NCBI GenBank assembly: GCA_947623455.1
Contig: OX392527.1
Span: 54,046,401 to 54,110,400 of the forward strand
Length of the DNA: 64,000 bases
Direction: 5' to 3'
Source of the DNA: Mimachlamys varia
Taxonomy: Eukaryota; Mollusca; Bivalvia; Pectinida; Pectinidae
Part shown: one piece after another, positions 1 through 10,914 of the stretch
Layout of the letters: every line of letters starts with the position of its first letter
Position numbering within the stretch: position 1 is the first letter of the stretch
The notes under the pieces: generated by a model
Database searches by the model: none
Seen by the model: only the letters and a program-made list of their open reading frames with translations
Told to the model about the DNA's origin: nothing
Program-made: the position numbers and the translations under genes

Positions 1-2034
1 TGGTGAGCTACCACTGTAAAGTGTCCCTACATAAACCTAGTCTGGTTCCAAAACTACCTGGTGAGCTACCACTGTAAAACATCTCTACATAAACCTAGTC
101 TGGTTCCAAAACTACCTGGTGAGCTACCACTGTAAAGTGTCCCTACATAAACCTAGTCTGGTTCCAAAGCTACCTGGTGAGCCACCACTGTATAACATCC
201 CTACATAAACCTAGTCTGGTTCCAAAGCTACCTGGTGAGCTACCACTGTAAAGTGTCCCTACATAAACCTAGTCTGGTTCCAAAGCTACCTGGTGAGCTA
301 CCACTGTAAAGTGTCCCTACATAAACCTAGTCTGGTTCCAAAGCTACCTGGTGAGCTACCACTGTAAAGTGTCCCTACATAAACCTAGTCTGGTTCCAAA
401 ACTACCTGGTGAGCTACCACTGTGTAACATCCCTACATAAACCTAGTCTGGTTCCAAAGTTACCTGGTGAGCTACCACTGTATAACATCCCTACATAAAC
501 CTAGTCTGGTTCCAAAACTACCTGGTGAGCTACCACTGTATAACATCCCTATATAAACCTAGTCTGGTTCCAAAGCTACCTGGTGAGCTACCACTGTATA
601 ACATCCCTACATAAACCTAGTCTGGTTCCAAAGCTACCTGGTGAGCTACCACTGTAAAGTGTCCCTACATAAACCTAGTCTGGTTCCAAAGTTACCTGGT
701 GAGCTACCACTGTATAACATCCCTACATAAACCTAGTCTGGTTCCAAAACTACCTGGTGAGCTACCACTGTATAACATCCCTATATAAACCTAGTCTGGT
801 TCCAAAGCTACCTGGTGAGCTACCACTGTAAAGTGTCCCTACATAAACCTAGTCTGGTTCCAAAGTTACCTGGTGAGCTACCACTGTGTAACATCCCTAC
901 ATAAACCTAGTCTGGTTCCAAAACTACCTGGTGAGCTACCACTGTATAACATCCCTACATAAACCTAGTCTGGTTCCAAAACTACCTGGTGAGCCACCAC
1001 TGTAAAACATCCCTACATAAACCTAGTCTGGTTCCAAAACTACCTGGTGAGCTACCACTGTAAAGTGTCCCTACATAAACCTAGTCTGGTTCCAAAACTA
1101 CCTGGTGAGCTACCACTGTATAACATCCCTACATAAACCTAGTCTGGTTCCAAAACAACCTGGTGAGCTACCACTGTATAACATCCCTACATAAACCTAG
1201 TCTTGTTCCAAAACTACCTGGTGAGCTACCACTGTATAACATCCCTATATAAACCTAGTCTTGTTCCAAAACTACCTGGTGAGCTACCACTGTATAACAT
1301 CCCTACATAAACCTAGTCTTGTTCCAAAACTACCTGGTGAGCTACCACTGTATAACATCCCTACATAAACCTAGTCTGGTTCCAAAACTACATGGTGAGC
1401 TACCACTGTAAAGTGTCCCTACATAAACCTAGTCTGGTTCCAAAACAACCTGGTGAGCTACCACTGTATAACATCCCTACATAAACCTAGTCTGGTTCCA
1501 AAATTACCTGGTGAGCTACCACTGTGTAACATCCCTACATAAACCTAGTCTGGTTCCAAAGCTACCTGGTGAGCTACCACTGTATAACATCCCTACATAA
1601 ACCTTGTCTGGTTCCAAAACTACCTGGTGAGCTACCACTGTGTAACATCCCTACATAAACCTAGTCTGGTTCCAAAGCTACCTGGTGAGCTACCACTGTA
1701 TAACATCCCTACATAAACCTTGTCTGGTTCCAAAACTACCTGGTGAGCTACCACTGTGTAACATCCCTACATAAACCTAGTCTGGTTCCAAAACTACCTG
1801 GTGAGCTACCACTGTCAAACATCCCTACATAAACCTAGTCTGGTTCCAAAACTACCTGGTGAGCTACCACTGTATAACATCCCTACATAAACCTAGTCTG
1901 GTTCCAAAACTACCTGGTGAGCTACCACTGTAAAGTGTCCCTACATAAACCTAGTCTGGTTCCAAAACTACCTGGTGAGCTACCACTGTAAAGTGTCCAT
2001 ACATAAACCTAGTCTGGGTCCAAAACTACCTGGT
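1..2034. repeat. 58-bp minisatellite array, about 35 copies
   Basis: Head-to-tail units of 58 bp fill the window from its first base, so the array continues to the left. Each unit reads roughly tggtgagctaccactgta, then a variable block (aaagtgtccc, taacatccc or gtaacatccc), then acataaacctagtctggttc and caaaactacc. Variation is concentrated in that block and in aaaac/aaagc/aaagt before tacc. A rarer variant, accttgtctgg, appears twice two units apart near 1600 and 1717, a sign of local two-unit duplication. On the plus strand each unit carries a splice-donor-like CTG|GTGAGC; on the minus strand each carries CAG|GTAGTT. No reading frame runs through the array. Confidence 0.98.
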
Positions 2035-2952
2035 CCATAGACTTCAGCATTCAATTTCTCATACAGAGGAGAAAAAAGTTTAATTTGAATGTATCTTTTT
2101 ATTACTAGGGACAATGACAAAATTGTTGAAGTGAGACCAATTAGAAACCAGCTCTGTGATCTGTTGGAAATACCCCAACCAAAGCTTAAAGCGAAGCCAG
2201 ACGATGCTAAATAGACCATGTCTTGACACCTGTGATCCTATATGGTAAGTATGATTTAAGTGGCTCAATTAGAGAATGTGTTTTCTTTTTCAAGAACCTA
2301 TGTATTGAGTAATGACTACATGAAGTCTAAAACGGAACTGGCTACATACAATTTATGGAATCATGCAATTCTTCTAAGGCTGACGGTCCTTTCATAATTT
2401 CATAGTTTATGACCTTGGGTGAAATCACATACCATCACAATACTTTATTCAATTTATTTTTTTCATTGAGCTTCTGTGAATAGATGACTAGCCAACAGCT
2501 TCTTACTTTGTCCATCATTGTAAAGAGTTGCCTCCCTTTGTACAGTGCACCTTCTAACGTGTACATACATTGTAGTGTTGAGTTTGAAGGATTAAATATA
2601 TTTTATGACATTTTGTATACAATAGTTTCTCCAGTTTAGAGATCATGATGATGGTAACCCCTGAATTTTCTTCCCCATTGTACTGCCATGTCATCCAGAT
2701 AACTCATTAAAATAATTAACTATACACCAAAATGTTTCTCTGCTGCTTCTCTAGTGGCTTTGCTTACATGATGTTGTTCTTTTATGTCATCTTTTTAAAG
2801 TTTCATACTTTATACTGGAAATAGATTTTTCTTCTCAGTATCTGAATTTATTATGACACCGAATGACAGTTAACAACTGGTGTAAAGGAGATTGCTTTTA
2901 CAGATATTAGTAGAAAGAAGCTGATCAGATTTTATGATGGAGATCATTGGAA
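2035..2952. other. Unique AT-rich spacer, no supported gene
   Basis: This is single-copy-looking DNA between the 58-bp and 39-bp arrays. On the minus strand an open frame starts at an ATG at about 2219 and runs 79 codons into the edge of the 58-bp array. It has a hydrophobic stretch and a donor-like CAG|GTAGTT exactly at the array boundary. I do not recognise it and its length is within chance expectation for AT-rich DNA. No RNA gene or mobile-element end was seen. Confidence 0.5.
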
Positions 2953-3489
2953 GGTTTCCATCATAAGGGTAACTACATGTATGTGTTTGACGGTTTCCAT
3001 CATAAGGGTAAATACATGTATGTGTTTGATGGTTTCCATCATAAGGGTAACTACATGTATGTGTTTGACGGTTTCCATCATAAGGGTAACTACATGTATG
3101 TGTTTGACGGTTTCCATCATAAGGGTAACTACATATATGTGTTTGACGGTTTCCATCATAAGGGTAACTACATGTATGTGTTTGACGGTTTCCATCATAA
3201 GGGTAACTACATGTATGTGTTTGACGGTTTCCATCATAAGGGTAACTACATGTATGTGTTTGACGGTTTCCATCATAAGGGTAACTACATGTATGTGTTT
3301 GACGGTTTCCATCATAAGGGTAAATACATGTATGTGTTTGACGGTTTCCATCATAAGGGTAACTACATGTATGTGTTTGACGGTTTCCATCATAAGGGTA
3401 ACTACATGTATGTGTTTGATGGTTTCCATCATAAGGGAAAATAAGTGTTTTTGAAGGTTCCCATCATAACAGAAACTATGTGTTTGACA
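2953..3489. repeat. 39-bp minisatellite array, about 13 copies
   Basis: Units of 39 bp: ggtttccatcataagggtaa followed by ctacatgtatgtgtttgac. The copies are very uniform, with single-base variants (aac/aaat, gac/gat, atgtat/atatat). A decayed copy (gaaggttcccatcataac) lies at the right edge. Because 39 is divisible by three and the unit has few stops, open frames cross the array on both strands: a 13-residue GFHHKGNYMYVFD repeat on plus and METVKHIHVVTLM on minus. Frames open on both strands of a minisatellite are a by-product of the unit, so no protein is called. Confidence 0.97.
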
Positions 3490-4470
3490 GAAAAAAATGA
3501 AAGTGCATTTTTAATTAAAGTATATGCAGCTGGTGGTTTTGAAAGGAAGTTTTCAGTTATGATTAATTGATATTGAATCATTATGTGCTTCATATTTTGA
3601 TATCAGTTTCATTGCCTGGAGAGATAAGAGCTGTCATTAATATCTGTATGGTATGGTATACGTATAATCCATATATCTTAAGTGTGCACTTCAATATCTT
3701 AACAATGTGTATATTGATAATGATCAGGCAAACATTCAAATTCATTTTTTAGGTTTTTTTTCAGAGAAAAAAGAATGTTTGTGTAGTTTTAAGATAAGCA
3801 TATATTTTAATTTGTTGGTTTAAAAACTATAAATATAGGAATTGTTCGAATTGGACCTTGATTTGTAAATAAGGTAAAGAAATTAATGAAGTGGTCCACT
3901 AGATCATTATACTTCTAAAAAACGATGAGCATATACATGTACATAACTGCCGAGACAACATGTTTCTATTCAAAACCAAATGAGATTTATCAAGTTAATC
4001 TGAATCACAGTCTCTTAGAGACAGATTTAGTATTAAAACATTTTTTGGTGAAAGGTGACGAGTTTCAGAATCCTTTGTACGGGCTGGATACATATTTGTC
4101 TTGATCAGTGGATTATCTGTGTCAATGCACAGGTAACTCCTAGTTATACTTTAGGGAAATACAGATAGACTCAGCATGATTTCACCATGAAAAGAAATTA
4201 CAAGACCATTGGAATGTGATTAATAAAAAAATAACTGATAATGTAATAAAATATTTTGATTGAAGAAAACAGGTACAATGTACCTGGTAACAAGAACAAA
4301 AGGAAGGGGAAGGGCTTTAATTACTTAAAAATTCAAAATCCTTCATTCCTCCAGTATTCTCGCAATATATTTTGCAAATGATTTTGGAAAATGTCAGTAT
4401 TTTCAATCAGCATCAGAGTGTATGCTAACATCACTGTCCCTGCAGGTTTATTTAATATTGAATGAGTACC
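3490..4470. other. Unique AT-rich intergenic or intronic DNA
   Basis: No repeat structure, RNA gene or convincing coding frame was seen. The only open frame of note (about 61 codons from 3567) has no recognisable features. Confidence 0.5.
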
Positions 4471-4962
4471 CTGCCAGTGAAGCCGGAAGGGCTATAGTGT
4501 TTGTCTCCATCTGTCCAGATGTTGGTTTCCAGGTGATAACTTCAGAAAGGATTGATGGATTTGATATAAACTTTATGCAATGTTAGCATATGAGGTAATA
4601 CAGAGTGGGATAGAGTTTGGGGTCGAAAGGTCTACAAATTTTCGTTTCCAGATGATAACTTTAGTAAATTTTAAAATTAATGGATTTGGTTGAATCTTCA
4701 TACAATGTTTACTTATGAGGTAATACAGTGTGGGATTGAGTTTGGGGTTTAAAGGTCAACTTAAAAGGTCACTGTTGCTAAAAATAGATATTTTTTTGTC
4801 AGATCTTGGGTTTCCAGATGAAAACTTCAGAAAGGATTGATGGATTTTATGTAAACTTCAGACAATGTTAACTTATTAAAGGTAATGCAGTGTGGGATTG
4901 AGTTTATTAAAGGTAATGCAGTGTGGGATTGAGTTTAGGGTCGAAAGGTCACCATATTTTCA
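4471..4962 (+). mobile_element. Degenerate tandem-core element (mollusc-type, partial)
   Basis: About three diverged units of roughly 130-180 bp share the blocks gataacttcagaaaggattg, atggatttgatataaactt, caatgtt, and gaggtaatacagtgtgggat followed by tgagtttggggtcgaaaggt. The left edge (agccggaagggctatagtgt, then gtctccatctgtcc) resembles the start of mollusc non-autonomous elements built on a short tandem core. A precise 32-bp tandem duplication of the aggtaatgcagtgtgggatt block lies at about 4879-4932. No transposase is present. The family placement is inferred from layout. Confidence 0.55.
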
Positions 4963-5712
4963 TTTCATGCTCAGCCTCATAAAACAGTTAAGAAATAATT
5001 GTTTAAATGACACATCTGTTCATTGCTATCAAGGTCTATGTTGCTTAGAAAATTTAATTGACAGTAGCCAGGGATGAGGGTTGCATGTAACTCTAACTGT
5101 AAGCTGTTTCTTTAGAATATTTGAATACTGAATATTACTTGCAACATTTAGCTTGGATTTTCATCCTTTATCTTGTTCCTTTCTTCTTTTTTTTCTTTCT
5201 ATTTAACAATGTTATAAATGTTATATATATCAGATAAAGCAATTGTAGGAATTTTTGTAGGTGTCTTTAAATGTGAGTGTGTGTGGGTAAAAGTTCCCAT
5301 TTATATTATAAATTTAAGTGTATAGACTCTATATTTTACGATATGGATAATGATAGCTACAATAATAATGTATCTAACCAAGACAGATATGTAAATTAGG
5401 TCAGGTAATCATCAGTAGTGTTTATATAAGCTAATCAACTAATTAATATCCTTTATACAATACACCTGTCACGTTTGTTTGCAATACATTATCAATGTCA
5501 AACTGAATATCATCAACCTATTTTCTCTTTTTATGGGGGGGTAGTTGTGTGTATGACTGAAGCAAAGAGCTTGTTAACAAATGTCTGTCTCTTTTTTTGA
5601 TACATTATACACAATTGCATGAAGTTGTTTGAGTGAGATCAGCAACACTTATCAATCAATAGCAGGAATCAATAGCAGTTCAACGTGATGTTTGGTACAG
5701 AAACAGAATGAC
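4963..5712. other. Unique AT-rich DNA
   Basis: This is a spacer before the 32-bp array with short poly-T and gggggg tracts near 5190 and 5535. No gene or repeat is supported. Confidence 0.5.
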
Positions 5713-7217
5713 TGAAAGGTGATACAGTACTGTGGGGAAGTCATTGAAAGGTGATGAAGTATTGTGGGGAAGTCATTGAAAGGTGATGAAATACTGTGGG
5801 GAAGTCATTGAAAGGTGATGAAGTATTGTGGGGAAGTCATTGAAAGGTGATGAAGTACTGTGGGGAAGTCATTGAAAGGTGATGAAGTATTGGTGGGAAG
5901 TCATTGAAAGGTGATGAAGTACTGTGGGGAAGTCATTGAAAGGTGATGAAGTACTGTGGGGAAGTCATTGAAAAGTGATGAAGTACTGTGGGGAAGTCAT
6001 TGAAAGGTGATGAAGTATTGTGGGGAAGTCATTGAAAGGTGATGAAGTATTGGTGGGAAGTCATTGAAAGGTGATGAAGTACTGTGGGGGGAGTCATTGA
6101 AAGGTGATGAAGTATTGTGGGGAAGTCATTGAAAGGTGATGAAGTATTGGTGGGAAGTCATTGAAAGGTGATGAAGTATTGGTGGGAAGTCATTGAAAGG
6201 TGATGAAGTACTGTGGGGGGAGTCATTGAAAGGTGATGAAGTATTCTGGGGAAGTCATTGAAAGGTGATGAAGTACTGTGGGGGGAGTCATTGAAAGGTG
6301 ATGAAGTATTGTGGGGAAGTCATTGAAAGGTGATGAAGTATTGGTGGGAAGTCATTGAAAGGTGATGAAGTATTGGTGGGAAGTCATTGAAAGGTGATGA
6401 AGTATTGGTGGAGAGTCATTGAAAGGTGATGAAGTACTGTGGGGAAGTCATTGAAAGGTGATGAAGTACTGTGGGGAAAAATCATTGAAAGGTGATGAAG
6501 TACTGTGGGGAAGTCATTGAAAGGTGATGAAGTATTGTTGGGGAGTCATTGTAAGGTGATGAAGTACTGAGGGGATGTCATTGAAAGGTGATGAAGTACT
6601 GTGGGGAAGTCTTTGAAAGGTGTTGAAGTACTTTGGGGAAATCATTGAAAGGTGATGAAGTACTGAGGAGAAGTCATTGAAAGGTGATGAAGTACTGAGA
6701 GGAAGTCATTGAAAGGTGATGAAGTACTGAGAAGTCATTGAAAGGTGATGAAGTACTGTGGGGAAGTCATTGAAAGGTGATGAAGTACTGAGAGGAAGTC
6801 ATTGAAAGGTGATGAAGTACTGTGGGGAAAAATCATTGAAAGGTGATGAAGTACTGTGGGGAAGTCATTGAAAGGTGATGAAGTATTGTTTGGGAGTCAT
6901 TGTAAGGTGATGAAGTACTGAGGGGAAGTCATTGAAAGGTGATGAAGTACTGAGAGGAAGTCATTGAAAGGTGATGAAGTACTTTGGGGAAATCATTGAA
7001 AGGTGATGAAGTACTGAGAGGAAGTCATTGAAAGGTGATGAAGTACTGTGGGGAAGTCATTGAAAGGTGATGAAGTACTTTGGGGAAATCATTGAAAGGT
7101 GATGAAGTACTTAGGGGAAGTCATTGAAAGGTGATAAATACTGTGGGGAAGTCATTGAAAGGTGATGAAGTACTGTGGGGAAGTCATTGAAAGGTGATGA
7201 AGTACTGAGAAGTCATT
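5713..7217. repeat. 32-bp minisatellite array, about 47 copies
   Basis: Units of 32 bp: gaaaggtgatgaagtactgt followed by ggggaagtcatt. Common variants are attggtggg, actgagagg, actttgggg and a four-base expansion ggggaaaaatc. The variant string ggggaaaaatc, then attgttgggga, then attgtaagg recurs with an offset of about 351 bp (from 6473 and from 6824), showing block duplication of about 11 units. Confidence 0.98.
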
Positions 7218-8030
7218 AATATACATTTCATGGTATTTTCGGTTTATGGGTGTGTCGCTTTTATGACTCTCGTAAGGGTTTCTTGGTCCTGACTGATGTC
7301 AGTATATAGCAGTATAAAAGTAAAAGGTGACCAAATCTACCTGTCTTATCCAAGTGAGTTCACTGACCAGTCAACTAATTAGTGTCACGCTAGTCTTGTG
7401 TTAGATCACTAATCCTCGAGGTCCCAATGGCATGCCCTTGATTTGTTAAGTGTCTATCTCTGGCTTTTAGATTCTTCGGGAAATTGACAAACGAAATTAA
7501 AATTCAAATGCCCCACAAACACCATTTTAGCCAATACAAGTAAAAAGTATGCGTAGACTTTCATTTTAAAAAGTGTATAATAATTGTATCTATATCAGTA
7601 TGTAATTATCACAACAAGATTTACTGTTTTACACGTTATACATATGAGTCATTATCAGAAAAGTACCAAATCGCTGTCCGTAACTTTGTCGTTTATTTCT
7701 GTGAATTCTACATAGAATAAAGTAAATGTTTTGCTAATACACCATCAATTAGAGATCTAGTAGTCACATTTTAAAAGACATAGACATGAAATTGTGCCAA
7801 AATATTTTTTTTTAACAATAATATTAGCCTTTCACCCAAAAATGGGTGTGTCCGATGGTAAATTCTCAATATTCAAGCTCATTTAAAAACATTTTTAATG
7901 GGGTATTATACAAAATATGGGGATAGTTTTATTGATAATTACCAATTAAATTGATAAATAAGTACTTTTAGGCAAAAAGAAAATATTTAAAAGTTTTTTC
8001 AAGAAAATGTTTACCTGTCCCATAAGTTTT
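7218..8030. other. Unique AT-rich DNA left of the dispersed-motif region
   Basis: Single-copy-looking sequence without a supported gene. There is no tandem structure. Confidence 0.5.
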
Positions 8031-8031
8031 T

Positions 8032-9780
8032 GTCCTTGGTGTTACCATGAGTATTTTGGTTCAATAGAGAAACTTTAAATCAAATGAGTACAATCATCTA
8101 TGATGAATTCATTGCATATCTATCCCCTGTTCATTTTCACATGGCATTTTGAAGTTGAAAGCAGGATGGTTTTAAATTGGAAGCAATCAAAATCAAGTCT
8201 AACCAACTGTGTATTTCAAATTGTCCATGGTGTTACCACATTATTTTACAGTTATACCATTTATTCAATACAAAGATTTATAGTATTTAAAAGAGGTTGC
8301 AAGGTAGTTTAAATACAGCTATCATGCTTTGCACAATTACCAATGGTTATAATTTTAATCTATAAACATATCTAAAATGTCTGTGGTGTTACTGTCTGTG
8401 GTGTTACCGGTCAAACAGGAAACACCACAGACGAATATTTGGTAACACTACAGACATCATACTCGTTTATGAATCAATTTTATTGGAAAAAATAAAAGCA
8501 TTATGATTTGAATAAGTTAAATTCCAAAACAATGATTATTGTTCATTTCTAATCAAAGAAAACTCTTAAATTCAGATTCTATACTCTTTAATCAAAATTC
8601 TCTAAAAACAGTAACACCAAGGACAATTATAGTAACACTACAGACTTAGATAAGTAACACCAGAGTCAAATCTTTGCAATACAAACAAAACGAAGTATAC
8701 TTATAACACAGACCATAACATATATTATTAGTAAGATGAATTATAAAGCTATGACATTAGCTAACAGTTCTCAAAATGGAATATGTCATCGTGAGAGAAA
8801 AGGGCTTTGAATTGGTAACACCAAGGACATGAATATTGGCGATACCATTATAGTAACACCACAGACAATGGAATAGAAAAAATCATAAATAATATCTAAG
8901 ATAATGGAAAGATTCATATTATAAGATTCATTAAACAGAGAAATTATTGTATAATGTTATTTTTACAACATAGTAAGCACTAGGACTAGTGTGACAGTAA
9001 TTAAAGCATGTATTCTCTCTGTGAGCAATGGCAAAGACATTACTAGTAACACCACAGACAATTCGGTGACAAGAGAAGATGCATAATATGAATTTCCATC
9101 ATGACCAACCAATTTATATTTTAGTTAAAGAATTAAATTGTTTGTTTAGGACACATTACTATATAATTATATGCATATTGATGAAATATAATTCAATTAC
9201 AATATGCACTAGATGATGACAATGGTAACACCACAGACATACAATGCTGGTATTATCCAGCACAACATTTCAGGTGATCAAGAATGGCCCTCTCTTCAAC
9301 TTGGAAACAAAGACAGTGTGTGTCAATAGTGAAATTGACTAAAATACATGTATTATGATATTTAAAATGGTAACACAATGGACAAAATGTCTGTGGTGTT
9401 ACAGTTGTCTTTGGTGTTTATCAAATGTCCATGGTGTTACCATCACAAAAATCAATTCATATTAAATTGAATAAAGGTGAAAAGAAACAATTAGCATTCT
9501 AGTAATTATCTGTAGCATGTTATGTTTGCAAATTAATTACTGTTTTCATGAATCTTTAGTTCTAACTTTATTTAAAAGAAATAATGCACATCCATTGAGT
9601 GCAAAAGTACAGGGGTCGGGACATATTCCAATAAATATCTTCAAATGGTATTTAAATGAGGTATATGTAATAAAAAATCATTATGTTATAACTTTATCAA
9701 TTTAATAAATCAATTAGCAAAGAACTGGCATGTTTTATCCCAACAAAAACAACAAATTCAATTATGGTAACACCACAGAC
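8032..9780. repeat. Dispersed 14-bp motif GTCTGTGGTGTTAC, about 18 sites
   Basis: A 14-bp motif recurs in both orientations separated by unique sequence. Forward sites begin near 8032, 8223, 8379, 8395, 9389, 9407 and 9427. Reverse sites (GTAACACCACAGAC) begin near 8419, 8441, 8611, 8632, 8654, 8815, 8853, 9046, 9225, 9370 and 9767. The flanks GTC and GTGTTAC are almost fixed, while positions 4-6 vary (TGT, CTT, CAT, TTT). Sites form clusters at intervals of roughly 175-220 bp, with one interval about double. It may be a decayed satellite or a set of protein-binding sites; the sequence alone cannot decide. Confidence 0.85.
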
Positions 9781-10914
9781 ATTTTAACTTACCTGTGATC
9801 GTTAGCGTTACCATAGTAACTGAACAGGTAAAAATTAAAATGGACAAACAATGATTTTGTAACCTGCAATGTATCCCCTTTTACTTAAACCATAAAAGTT
9901 GTCACTTTAAGAAAGTTGTTTTTCTGATTTTTTCACTTTTGAATCTTGAGCTTTTCTGATAATGACTCATATACAATGTTTATGTAAACAAACAGTGTAA
10001 TATGGCGATGGTTTGCTTTCCACGGCCTACAATGACAATCGAAAGCGAATGGCCTCGTTCTCCAGGGTCACAGAATATGCATAATTGAGAGGTCAGCTTT
10101 AATGACCCAATGAAAACGTGTCACAACAAATTGTAACCAGCTAGACCATGCAAGTTTGGGTGTTTAAATACGGTTTTAAACTATGACCTTTACCTAATAT
10201 AAAAAATGTACATGCACAAATCCTTTCAGATACACAATATTGATTATTTATTGTAGTTTGTACATGTATATTAAAAATGTGTACAAAAATAAATATGAAA
10301 CATTGTATTTAACAGATATACATGCAAGCCCTAATCATTATAATTATTATCTTTTAAGATCTTGATTTTTTTATCTTTACAATATCTTCCCATATTTTAG
10401 AAGCTTCATATCATGATGTATACAAGGCATCTTTCAATCAAGCAAGTTATCAAGTAAAAGGAAAAAGTTGTGTAATTTAAGTTATCGTAATTTTACACAG
10501 CCAGTTCTAGTTAGGGGGGGTAACGATAACCCAGCGTTTACAACATTATACTCGGCTAAATGACAGATTTTCCTTGATACCTGACCTCTATGTAAGCTAC
10601 TTTAATGCACATGTTTTCCACAGATGTTTTTGAAAATTTCCGCTAGTTTTTTCCCCCAAGTTCATTTCGTACACACCCTCCAAATCAGGGCTCTGTACAT
10701 AAATAAAATGAGCTGTTGAACCATAGAAGATAAGTTTTTACTCAGTGATATGTTTGCATTAGATTAGATTCTAATGATTTTGTTGAGTAGGCAGGTAATG
10801 ATAAAAAGAAACTGGTTTTGGATGTAACTGACACAACATCACTGTACAACCAAGTACACTAATAAGGCTGAAGTATAAGTAGATGATTATCAATGAAGAT
10901 CAACTTATTTCATT
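9781..10914. other. Unique DNA with a short GC-richer island
   Basis: Mostly AT-rich single-copy sequence. At about 10004-10090 there is a locally GC-richer stretch with an ATG in fair context (aatATGGCG), followed by 28 codons and a stop. It could be a small first exon or nothing; no donor fits convincingly. A run of seven G lies near 10515. Confidence 0.4.
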
